Assembly (NCBI RefSeq): GCF_016097555.1
Contig: NC_054704.1
Coordinates: 98,482,629 to 98,546,628, forward strand
Reading direction: 5' to 3'
DNA from: Gigantopelta aegis
Lineage: Eukaryota > Mollusca > Gastropoda > Neomphalida > Peltospiridae
DNA: 64,000 nt
The notes beneath the pieces are model-generated. The model had not been told where the DNA came from. It saw only the letters and a list, made by a program, of their open reading frames with translations, and did no database searches. Shown here in pieces: positions 13,095 to 24,161 of this stretch (the first letter of the stretch is position 1; every line of letters starts with the position of its first letter). A program made the position numbers and the translations under genes.

Positions 13095-13200
13095 CATGGT
13101 CCAGATGTTGAACCAAGGTCCAGATGTTGAACAAAGGTCCAGATGTGGTTGAACCAAGGTCCAGATGTTGAACCAAGGTCCAGATGTTGAACAAAGGTCT
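13095..13200. repeat. 21-bp tandem repeat (ggtccagatgttgaaccaa)
   Basis: About five to six units of ggtccagatgttgaaccaa with small changes. Followed to about 13700 by three degenerate copies of a longer ~160-bp motif (ttaatatggcc ... gtaggtg ... atgtcagaagt). Confidence 0.8.
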
Positions 13201-13799
13201 TCAGTGTCAGGTCTTTACGATGATCCAACCTTTTGAGAAAGACCAGGGCCCCATGTTAAGATGTGGTCTTAACACTTTAATCACCTTAAGTGCATAGCAT
13301 AAAACAGAGCCCAGGAAGCATTAATATGGCCCATTAATAGGTGGTCTTTCTAGAGGCAAAATATATATACTTATGTACAGAATGTCAGAAATGTCCTTAA
13401 TAGTCAGATGGTCTTAAAGGTAGTCTTTAATATGGTCCAAATTATCTCTAAAGACTAACCAAAGGTACATGTATTACAATATGGTTATATTAATATGGCC
13501 TTTGTGAGTAGGTGATCTTTCTAAAGCAAAATACTTGTATTTACGTGCAATACATGTCAGAAGTGTTAATACCGGGTATACAGGTGGTCTTCAGTCATGT
13601 CCAACATGGTACAACCTGTTTATAAAGACCACTTAAATATGATGTAATATATTAATATGGCCTCTATGAGTAGGTGCTTGTTTACAGAACATGTCAGAAG
13701 TATTATACGATTGTCCGATTACAAAAATGTGATTCGTAAAGATAGTTTTTGGTACCGCATGAATAAATGGACCGAAATAAGACTACTACAATGTTATTT

Positions 13800-14030
13800 T
13801 AATTCGTTGGTGCACCCATTCTCTGCTTGCTTTTTTTATTCCCTTTCGCAACAAGTGCCCCACTACTAGTATATCAAAAGTTGTGGTATATGCTGTCCTG
13901 CCTGTAGAAAAGTCTTTATAAAAAGATCCTTTGATGGTAATGGGAAAATGTACTAGGTTTCCTTCAAGACAGAATTATAAATGTCTGATGCCATCCAATA
14001 GCTGATGATTAACAAAACAAACTAACCGTT
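13800..14030 (+). mobile_element. SINE, 5'-truncated
   Basis: Contains atcaaaagttgtggtatatg, gctgtcctgcctgt, 'aagatcctttgatggtaatg' and the 3' end 'gccatccaatagctgatgat', matching the central and 3' parts of the superfamily. Confidence 0.75.
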
Positions 14031-14061
14031 CAACAGTTCTGATATCTATTTTTGTGTCCTA

Positions 14062-14280
14062 GGCAGACACCTTAGCTGACCGTTTACTGAGAGTTGTAAG
14101 ATGAATCTCATTTTGTGTGAACTCAACTCTCCCTTTCCTGCTTCAACCAGGACGATCAAGAGCTGTGGAATGTGTTGTCCTGTATAGAGTGGAATAGTTG
14201 TGTGTAAAAGATCCCTTGCTGCCAACTAGGTAGTCCACGAGACAGTGGCAGGTTAATTTTCTATTAGAACAAATGTTAAA
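14062..14280 (+). mobile_element. SINE-related fragment
   Basis: Contains 'ctgtggaatgtgttgtcctg' and 'aaaagatcccttgctgcc', homologous to the SINE body, preceded by a diverged head. No clean 3' end. Confidence 0.6.
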
Positions 14281-14392
14281 GTAATTTACTTATTTTCTCA
14301 CTTGAAATTAAATAGCCATTGCTAAAGCATGCTGATGTGTTGCTATGTATTCAGGTGATGTGTGTGTGTGCCTGTATGTGTCTGTATGTGCC

Positions 14393-15622
14393 ATGTTCAG
14401 ATATATCTGGGGTGAGAGCACTCGCAGGATGCTTGGTTGGTCTACGGCTGAGTGGACCCATTGGGCTATTTCTCGTTCCAGCTAGAGTACAATGCCTGGT
14501 TTTTTAAAGGCCGTGGTATGAGCTATCCTGTCTGTGGATGGTGCATATAAAAGATCCCTTGCTACTAATGTAAATCACTATCACTATGCTATCCTGTCTG
14601 TGGATGGTGCATATACAAGATCCCTTGCTACTAATGTAAATCACTATCACTATACTATCCTGTCTGTGGATGGTGCATATACAAGATCCCTTGCTACTAA
14701 TGTAAATCACTATCACTATGCTATCCTATCTGTGGATGGTGCATATACAAGATCCCTTGCTACTAATGTAAATCACTATCACTATGCTATCCTATCTGTG
14801 GATGGTGCATATACAAGATCCCTTGCTACTAATGTAAATCACTATCACTATGCTATCCTATCTGTGGGATGGTGCATATACAAGATCCCTTGCTACTAAT
14901 GTAAATCACTATCACTATGCTATCCTATCTGTGGGATTGTGCATATACAAGATCCCTTGCTACTAATGTAAATCACTATCACTATGCTATCCTATCTGTG
15001 GGATTGTGCATATACAAGATCCCTTGCTACTAATGTAAATCACTATCACTATGCTATCCTATCTGTGGATGGTGCATATACAAGATCCCTTGCTACTAAT
15101 GTAAATCACTATCACTATGCTATCCTATCTGTGGATGGTGCATATACAAGATCCCTTGCTACTAATGTAAATCACTATCACTATGCTATCCTATCTGTGG
15201 GATGGTGCATATACAAGATCCCTTGCTACTAATGTAAATCACTATCACTATGCTATCCTATCTGTGGGATGGTGCATATACAAGATCCCTTGCTACTAAT
15301 GTAAATCACTATCACTATGCTATCCTATCTGTGGATGGTGCATATACAAGATCCCTTGCTACTAATGTAAATCACTATCACTATGCTATGCGATCTGTGG
15401 ATGGTGCATATACAAGATCCCTTGCTACTAATGTAAATCACTATCACTATACTATCCTGTCTATGGATGGTGCATATAAAAGATCCCTTCCTACAAATGG
15501 AAAAATGTAGGTTTCCTCTCTAAGACTTCATGTACAAATTATTAAATGTTCGACATCTAACAGCTGATGATTATTAAATGAATGTGCTCTAGTGGTGTCG
15601 TTAAACAAAACAAACATTATTT
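14393..15622 (+). mobile_element. SINE whose body expanded into a minisatellite
   Basis: The left flank (14393-14520) has SINE sequence 'cccattgggctatttctcgt' and 'aaaggccgtggtatgagc'. The right flank (15496-15622) has 'aggtttcctctctaagac' and the normal 3' end 'tctagtggtgtcgttaaac'. Between them the SINE body is repeated in tandem (see 14521-15495). The element is otherwise in normal order. Confidence 0.9.
14521..15495. repeat. 66-67-bp minisatellite, 15 copies, of SINE origin
   Basis: The word gatccct recurs at 14553, 14619, 14685, 14751, 14817, 14884 and so on to 15482. The unit covers SINE segment 'gctatcctgtctgtggatgg ... gatcccttgctactaatg' plus a short 'taaatcactatcacta' spacer. Because 66 is a multiple of three, both strands show long open frames (for example repeating DGAYTRSLATN), which are artefacts of the repeat. 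Confidence 0.95.
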
Positions 15623-15629
15623 ATTTTAT

Positions 15630-16740
15630 TTCAGATATATCTCTACGATGTTTGTCGTGATGATGACAATATGAGTTTATTGTTGTAAAATGTTGTGAGA
15701 GGTCTCAGTACAGGCTTTAGCCTGCTGGCCCATCCTGAAAGTGCTTATTTTTAGACTGTAATAAAAATATTTAATCCCTAATTTCATGAATTGTTTTTAA
15801 TTTTTCAGATTTTCTAAAGCCTATATGCATGTCTATTATTTCAGTAAAATATGAAAAAGAAAATCCCAGGAAATAATAAAAACCAACAAGACATCAGAAA
15901 ATATGATAATGTTTTAATATATTTTAACTGGTTTGAATGACGATGCACCAGTTCATAATGAAAATACATGGTTAAAGTGTATACATGAACTTGCATGATT
16001 ACAGACTTCTGGAGCTTCTCTGAATTGTTGTACTATCATGGCACCTAGAGTCTGTTTACATACACAAACAACAATTGGGCCTGCTTAATGCTGATGATAC
16101 CAAACAAACTGATGTACTACAGGTTTGATTCCTTAACACAAAATATTAAAATTGAACATTTGCAAATGACCCCTATTTACATGGAATCATGTAAAATGTT
16201 TGTTTCATACCCACTATACATATTAAGGCGTCATCTGCACATAAGACATATTGAATAAATGTAAATGGTTATTGCATAAGGGCTCGAAGTGAACAAATTG
16301 GAAAGGTCTAAACTTGAGACCTTACTGAAGTCTAACACATGCAAATAAAAATGATGTTAAAGTCTTCAGTCTGAACTCTTTTTTTAACACTTTTGTAAGG
16401 CCTAAACAAATGTTGTTCTGGGTACTTGACCCAACCTAAAAAAAAAAAGGCAGACCCTAAATTGTTTTTCAATGTATTTTGTTTTAAATTATTATTATTA
16501 TTTATTATTTATTAATATGTAAGTGAAAAGAGTACAAACATGCCATTTTATCTGGCCAAATAGAGGTGAATGTAGTTAAAAGGAAAAAAAAAAGAGCCCA
16601 AATTCTCATCCTAATTTTATGACACATTCCCTGAACAACATAGTTTGTTTTAGACCTACTAAGCATGGCCCGGAATCTATCAAAATGTAGTTAAGATTTA
16701 CAAGGACCGAGAGATAGTGTCTACTGGCAAAAATAGATAA
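15630..16740. other. Intergenic, no gene seen
   Basis: A+T-rich sequence downstream of the P450 gene and the SINE-derived array. I see no splice-linked coding frame, RNA gene or clear repeat in it. Confidence 0.6.
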
Positions 16741-16744
16741 TGAC

Positions 16745-16815
<71 letters not shown>
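16745..16815. repeat. (GA)n microsatellite
   Basis: An uninterrupted ga dinucleotide run of about 70 bp. Confidence 0.98.
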
Positions 16816-16816
<1 letters not shown>

Positions 16817-16834
16817 TCATCCGTACAATCAATA

Positions 16835-17030
16835 TTTACAGATTAAAAAAGACAGACAAAAAAAAGGTGTAAAGTCATACACTTTTTGTCTGTAAAGTCA
16901 ATATTTTTGTCTGTAAATTAAAAAAGACAGACAAAAAAAGTCGTACACTTTTTTGTCTGTAAAGTCATACACTTTTTGTCTGTAAAGTCATACACTTTTT
17001 GTCTGTAAAGTCGTACACTTTTTTGTCCCA
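16835..17030. repeat. ~21-bp repeat with direct and inverted copies
   Basis: Multiple copies of 'ttttgtctgtaaagtcatac' in one direction, and of its partial reverse complement 'gacagacaaaaaa' at about 16850 and 16925. The stretch can fold into short hairpins. Confidence 0.85.
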
Positions 17031-18247
17031 TAGGCAATACAAATGATGGTTACTGTGATGTTATTGGCTATATGAAAATGATGTACCTTATACAATGAAA
17101 GCCCTATAAACATGGGACCAAGTAAAAAGTACAGTTACAAAGAGTATCCAGTTTAGAGAGCTTCTATTCTGCACTTATATTTTAAAAGGGACCATCAAAA
17201 AAGTCTGGTTTTGAGGGAATTCACTGAACCCGGTATATTTTCCTTGTTAGACCACTTAGGAAGTAAGATGTGACCTAATAATTACATGTGATAACAAACT
17301 TCAAGGCATACTGTCACAGATTTAAGGACCTTATTTCTATAAAAATGGATAATAAATAAAAATTACATTAATTGTTGGAAACCAAATCTAGATATTGCAT
17401 CACCGTAACTGAACCATGATGTAGTGAAATCCATGTCATCCCTCTCTGCAATTTTAGTTTTTGAATTATGGACCATTGCCATAATTAAATTATTTTTACA
17501 TAATATCATTAATAAATGGAGTACGGTATGGTGGTTATGAAGATGGTTGAATAAAGTACATTTAGGGACAAATCAAATTATTTTTGTTCTTGTAATACTT
17601 TGTTAGACCATTAAATAGGTCAGTGGTCTGTGACAATATGCCTTTCATAAGTACTATGATAATACATCATTGTCAGCTAATTGAGAATATAGGCTATTTA
17701 AATACAGAGGTATATTGGTACAAAATAAGTTTCACAAAAAATAATGATTTTGGATTAAGTAGAATTCCAGGTATAAAATGTATAAACTGAAGAAAAAATA
17801 TTATAGCTATATAAAGATCAACACATAAAAATACACTGATATGTGTATATCTTGGACAACTGGCAAGAGAGTTATCTTCTTAACGCAAAACCAGTTTGGA
17901 TGGAATTTGAGACGTAACTTGTCATAGAATTTTAACAATTTTGATTTTGAAACAAGAACAACAAATAGATTTACAAAATAAGCACTTTGATGACTAACAA
18001 AACTGTGAATACATACATCATGACCTTTCAACATTATTAAAAAAATACTGTAGATCTGTATCAGATATCATTGAACTGGCACAGGAATCTAAATATTGGC
18101 AGTTCACCAACGTCATTTTTATTCATAAATGATCCACAAACCATAGTTTCATAATGGGACCACCTGTACAAGTGATACCCAGGGTATTCGTAAAATCTGA
18201 CTTTATGTATGGTTGTCACATGTATAGCTATTTGTTAATGACACTAA

Positions 18248-18395
18248 CCTTAATTATTAGACTAAAGTGTAAAATACTTTTGACTATTACAGCATATTTC
18301 TAACCATTAAATTACACATCACCTTAATTATTAGACTAAGTGTAAAATACTTTTGACTATTACAGCATATTTGTAACCATTAAATTATACATCAC
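18248..18395. repeat. Two-copy tandem duplication of ~74 bp
   Basis: 'ccttaattattagactaa ... taaccattaaatta' occurs twice in a row with few differences. Confidence 0.85.
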
Positions 18396-18472
18396 TTACA
18401 GCTTCTTGCATAAGTGATCAATTTTGGAAATTAAATGTGTTTCTGGCCGTCATGTACGTGAAAGGGATGGAA

Positions 18473-18971
18473 TTTAGCTGTCAGTCAGTCGAGTGGTCAT
18501 CTAAGGTGCTTGGGTCATTGGATCAAACCTCCTCAGTGGATTCATTCTCTGTAGGGTTTCTCTCTCATCTCAGTGAGTGCCCAACAACTGCTTTATCAAC
18601 AGCCATGATGTATGCTGTTTTGTCTGTCAAGTATGTGAAACCCATTTAGAAATAAAAGCTGAAATGATCTTTAAAGAGCTGAATCCTCTATACTACACAT
18701 AAATAAAGGTCATGTTTCAGCATTTCAAATCAAATCCAGTCTATTTATGAACATAATTTTACATTAAAAAAAGCTGAAATCGGATAAAAAGCTGAAAATT
18801 CACACCCCCGTGTCTGTGGGAAAGTGCATAGAAAAGAACCCTTGCTGCTAATGGAAAACATGTAGCGGATTTCCTCCGATTACGTCAAATGTTTGACATC
18901 CAATAGCCACTGATTAATAAATCTACAAATGTATGTGCTCTAGTGGTGTAGTTAAATAAAACAAACTTTAT
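18473..18971 (+). mobile_element. SINE interrupted by another short element
   Basis: SINE 5' and middle part at about 18473-18650 ('gatcaaacctcctcagtgg', 'atgtatgctgttttgtctgt'). The 3' part resumes at about 18806 ('gtgtctgtgggaaagtgc') and ends 'ctctagtggtgtagttaaat'. The intervening ~155 bp is bounded by 'aaataaaagctgaaat' and 'ataaaaagctgaaaa' and recurs in part at about 58630-58770, so it is itself a dispersed repeat that inserted into the SINE. Confidence 0.75.
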
Positions 18972-18999
18972 CTTTAGTCCAAATGCACTGTATGTGAAA

Positions 19000-20950
19000 G
19001 AGAAAAAGTACATGCCTTGGAAAGCAGAGTCGGTGCCTTTAATGACTAATAGCATCCTCTCTCAGCGAACTCTCAGACTTCTATAGAATTTAAAGCATGA
19101 TAATACATTACGAACATGTATTCTTGGAGAAATATCACTTTGAAAGAGAGTGTATATATCTGAAGAATATTCTAATTTATTCTGTCACTGTGAATAATAC
19201 ACAGTATTACCCCAACAACAATAATAATCCTGCTTGGTGGGCACAATGGCAATGCCATTTCCCTAATGAATATCATCTAAGACGAACATACAACATTACT
19301 TGTATCTCAACAGATGCAATATGTGTAAAATTAATTTATTCCTTAGTCACATGTAACTGTCCTTAAAAAGTCATGTATATTTATGATAAATGGACGTGTT
19401 TAATCATGTCATTTTGTCTACATCTAAACACATCTTAAATAAATATGCAATGATTACCCTTGGTAAATTCATTGCTTTATTTCATAATTTAAGTAGTTTT
19501 GCAGTGTAATTCAAACTTAAATGGGTTTAAATGGACAAAATTATAATCATTGGCACAACCGTATGAACTAAATAACAAATAAACTGCTTTACTTAATACA
19601 CACTTGCACAGATGCACGCACGCACCCACACACACATGGACACACACACGGGACCCTGATTATATCGAAGAGATCCTTGGCCATCTGAAATGTAAACTAA
19701 GTAATGTAATCACGTTTACACCAATAGCCAAAGCTGAAGATGCATATCTGTACATGGGGCTAATTAAAAAAAAAAAAAAATCTTATTCTGACTTCACAAA
19801 TGAAATATATATTGATAAAAGATTGTTTCAGAGTCGATATGATGAGCTGAGGTGTGAAGTACTCTGTTCAAACCAAATACAATTAAATAATGTACAACCA
19901 CCCATAAAATATAGTTTAAAATATTATAACATAATACCCACAATACATAAAAACGAGAGAGAAAAAAAAAGAGGCCAATGTTTTTTGTAATCTTTTAAAT
20001 ATTCTTTTACATTTTATACTCACCAACAGCCATCTGTACACACACACCCACACCCCCCACACCCCCCGCCAAAAAAAAAACAATCCCGAAAACCCTCACA
20101 AACAAATCAGAACAAGAAACTGAAATCTATATGGCACAAATTCCATTTGTCTGTAATCAGAATGCATATATGTGGTCTGTATTACGTAATCCACGTCAAT
20201 CACGTTTTATGCAAATGAGTTGAGTAGAGTCCAGTTATGCATCATCACCTGTATGTGTTTCCCATCACTCTATGCATTGTGGATTACATATACACATTAT
20301 CAGATAGATCACAGACAAATGAAATCTGCGCCTAACAGAGCTGCCAATCCCTCTCCCTGCACAATCCCATATGATCATAGCTCTATCACAAATACATTGT
20401 ATTGCTGGAAATGTTTAGTAAATATGGGCATACATCCAATACAAATAAACATGAGGTTAATGTATACAAATATGCACTGCACTGCAGCCAATTACCTATA
20501 CTAATGAATGTAATAATTATGTTACTGAAATTCATAAGTGATTGTGTTTTGCAACAATGTGGCCAATTATTGGTTTACTTTGGTATACATAATAATATAG
20601 AAAATAAATATTACAAAATACAACCGTTGGTAAAACGAGTATTGTACCAAAAAAAGATATACGAAGTACACCTAGCATAAACTCATAATAGCACTTATAT
20701 ATAGTCGTCCATAACAACAGTGGTAATGCTGTTTTATAATATGCTTAAATAAAACAATAATACATTATATACATACTAGGCCTCTGATAAATAGAAAACC
20801 GCAAATCGCCAGAGCAACTCTAGTTTTGCATAACTCATTTTGTGGTCACTGATTAAATTTAGAACATCATTTATATAGGTTATGCAAAAAAAGGGTAACG
20901 TGAATTTGTTTATGCATAACCCACGAATGAGTTAGAGCAATTTTCAAATT
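19000..20950. other. Intergenic, no gene seen
   Basis: A+T-rich, with CA-rich and poly-A/poly-C patches near 19610-19640, 19770 and 20040-20085. Open frames here are short, low in complexity and lack splice context; I support none. Confidence 0.55.
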
Positions 20951-21212
20951 TCTGAGGCCTAACATATTCATTAAAATATCAGTCTCATGGCAAAGCTGGG
21001 AAGTAATATGATTCACAGCCGTTGTTGAGCAGTTTATCTGAGGCCTAACATATTCATTAAAATATCAGTCTCACGGCAAAGCTGGGAAGTAATATGATTC
21101 ACAGTCGGTGTTAAGTAGTTTATCTGAGGCCTAACATATTCATTAAAATATCAGTCTCAAGGCAAAGCTGGGAAGTAATATGATTCACAGCTGGTGTTAA
21201 GTAGTTGTTGTG
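20951..21212. repeat. 86-bp tandem repeat, 3 copies
   Basis: 'ctgaggcctaacatattc' occurs at about 20953, 21039 and 21125; each unit ends near 'gattcacagccg'. The copies are nearly identical, so the duplication is young. Confidence 0.92.
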
Positions 21213-21403
21213 AAATATAAGGCTAGATGGTCAGCAAAATGCATAGAAAAATATACGGCTAAATTATGAACACTTTTCATTGAACATAATTACTCGTACT
21301 TTGTTCTGTTTTTGTTTTTTATCTCATATTCTACAAATTTTGAAACATTTAGCATAAACTATGTCGAAGATGATAGCTATTTTTTCAACTGCCCATTTAC
21401 ATA

Positions 21404-21638
21404 CCGTATATTGCCGTGTATTAGCCGACTTTTGAAGTCTAGAAATACTTTCCAAAAGAAGAGAGTCGGCTTATACACGGAGGCAACAAACTGATTCATA
21501 AAACTCTGAACGAAAACACCCGACCCCGACTTACAAATTTTTATGTACAACTGGACAAAAGATGACACAAGGCCAATGATTTTGTACCTGATATTTAGGG
21601 TCAAACGAAGAGGTTGGCTAATACACAGCAATATACGG
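21404..21638. mobile_element. MITE with ~25-bp TIRs and TA target duplication
   Basis: Left end ccgtatattgccgtgtatta; the right end reads as its reverse complement with one change. TA lies on both sides (21402-21403 and 21639-21640). About 235 bp, no coding capacity. TA duplication and TIRs suggest mobilisation by a Tc1/mariner/pogo-type transposase. Confidence 0.85.
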
Positions 21639-22155
21639 TAATTACTTTCTATAAAAAAAATTTGATTTAAAAATCAAAATCAAAATTTTGATTTAAAATT
21701 AATTTGTAAATAAACTGATTTTGATTTTAAAATAAGTCTTGTATTCAATAAATACTCTACTTATTTAACACAAAAACATATTTTGTTTCCTATAAAGTCA
21801 TATATTATATTTAGATTTCGTTTTACTACATAATATTTTGGCAATTAATTCTTTAATATATTTTTTTTAAACATTAATTATTATTATTATTATTATAATA
21901 CTAATAATACTTTTTTTCAGTATTGTTAATTAAAAAACCTTCCGACTATTACAGTCAGTCTATGTAAACTAAGTGGCTTAGAGCCCTAAATATGATAAAT
22001 CTGCCCTTCACTACTGTAAGTATATATACAAGCATTGGTACAGGTTATTGCTTAATCACACAATTGTGTATAACGTTTCTACTAATTATTCCTGAAAATC
22101 TACGATAGTGAACAATAAACTCAACAGTGAACACAAAACAAACATTTGGTGCAAC

Positions 22156-22459
22156 CAGGGCCCAGCTCCATGAAGCCATCTTAGCGCTATAATCACTTTT
22201 AAGTCCATAACTACTTTATGCATGTATAGCCCTTCCCACAGAGAACACCCTTTTCATACAAGTTATTATTTCTGAGCTGATTGTTTTCTACATTACACAC
22301 ACACAATTAGTTGGGGTTTTTTTATATTTCCAAAACACTTTTACTTTTCTTCTTACATCAAACCGAACTGAAATTATTTACAAAATACATTTTTGTAGGA
22401 GGATGGGACAGACTATAAGGTGATCTTAGCGCCAAGATTGCTTGGAGGAATGGGGCCAT
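22156..22459. mobile_element. Non-autonomous inverted-repeat element (gggccc...cttagcgc ends)
   Basis: The left end 'agggcccagctccatgaag' with ccatcttagcgctataatc matches the reverse complement of the right end 'gatcttagcgccaagattgc' with 'ggaggaatggggcc'. About 300 bp with diverged imperfect TIRs; no transposase. Confidence 0.7.
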
Positions 22460-24161
22460 GTGGTCTGTAGAAATAAATAGACAAATTCAAACTAATCTCA
22501 GGCCATGTTAGACATATTTGATCTAAACATGATCAGAAAAGAACAATTTTACATCAGGGTTTCCTTTTTGTCCCACCCAGAACACTATGTTTATTGTAAA
22601 CTAAAACTTGTGTAATTTAGCAATTATTCCCAAGCCAAATGCTTTTGGTTTCTACAATCTTCAGACATTTTAAAAATTGTTACCAATAAACATAGTTTTT
22701 CAAATAGGAGAAAAAGAAGACCAGTATATGAAATGGCTAAAAACCCAAACACGGCCTATAATTTCTTTAGTTCAAGAATGTTGTTGATAAAGTGGAACAC
22801 AAGGTGAGACAGAGTTATGTCCCTTGACCATAGCTGCCAAGACAATGGTCCATTAGACTTGGAGACACAATATGTTGAGCATTGATATTATGTGGAAAGT
22901 TATTTTGGATGTATAATTATTTCAAACTGCCCTAAAAATACTGAGCAACTCTTTACCAAGTGGTTTGATTGTATTTGCATTAAAAAGGTATTAGAGATCA
23001 AAATAAAACAAACTGTATGGTATACAGTGATTATTATGTAACTAAATGTACCTTGTACATTTTTATCATTCCAGTCCAGAGTGTGAATTTTAACAGTGCT
23101 TTTCAAATCTACGTTGAACAATATGTTTACAATTTTTTGAATTATTAAAAAACTTAATTATGTGTTGTCACATAATTCATTTTAAATTGCATCAAAATCT
23201 TGAAAATAACATTTAATGGTAACATGCCACTGAATAATTTGTGGCAGATAAAATAAAATGGTATTATAAAATAAACTACAACAATTTTTTTGGAAAGATA
23301 CTTTTGTCAAGTTCAATATTATTTAAAGCTAACATCCTATTCATATTGATAAGCAATCTTAAAACTGACAACTTAAAATAAGAATATTGAATCACAAATA
23401 TCCAGTTTTCACAATTGAATTCTAATAGTAGAATTATTATCTTTATATCTAAATCTGATATAATTTTAATCAACTTTAGTGCCGTTTTAGTAACAATGTA
23501 TATAACTATAGCATTTAATACTGTTTATACCAGATGGCTTGGAGAGAGTTTTTTGTTATATTGTATATAAATTATATATAATCCAATAAATAAATGATAT
23601 AATTTTAATGTGTATGTTGTGGATTTAGAAATCAATGCATAATAATAGTTGATTTGTTACTTATGTGGTTGAAAATATCTTGGCTCAAAAATATCAAATA
23701 AAAATGTGATATGTCCCACGCTGCCATTTATTCCATCACACACTACGGTTGAATTATAAAATGTACATTACCAGTTTCTATTCTCATAAGTAATTTCACC
23801 AGGCCACATTGTGCACAACACAGGTTATAGTGCAACAAATAGGATATTACACCCATTACCATTTCTTATAACATTTTTGTCCCTTGTGCTAAAGCTCTCA
23901 TAACACATGGAAATTAATTCATATGGGATATAACGTTCATATGAAATGGAAGCTTGTTTAATATCCTATAATTAATGGAGACTACAGATCAGAATCAGGT
24001 GTTTCCTCTTGATTTAGTAGACCATATTTTTCTCCAGCTTGTCTCATGAGTATTTTTTACAATGAAACCTTACCACCACAGTTCTGTCTGACTGGTATAA
24101 TGAAAGTAAACTAAACTATGAATCACTAGAAGGCACTAGCTATGAATATATCACTGGTAGA
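22460..24161. other. Intergenic / INTU 3' side, no further gene seen
   Basis: A+T-rich. On the minus strand this follows the INTU stop codon and probably holds its 3' UTR, but I cannot place the cleavage site with confidence. Confidence 0.5.

Noticed and set aside
14521-15510. Repetitive open frames on both strands (DGAYTRSLATNVNHYHY type)
   Set aside because: They exist only because the 66-bp SINE-derived unit is a multiple of three; flanks are SINE sequence and there is no start or splice context.
19604-19990. 128-codon plus-strand frame
   Set aside because: Starts in a CA-rich repeat, runs through a poly-A tract giving poly-Lys, has A+T-driven composition and no recognised motif.
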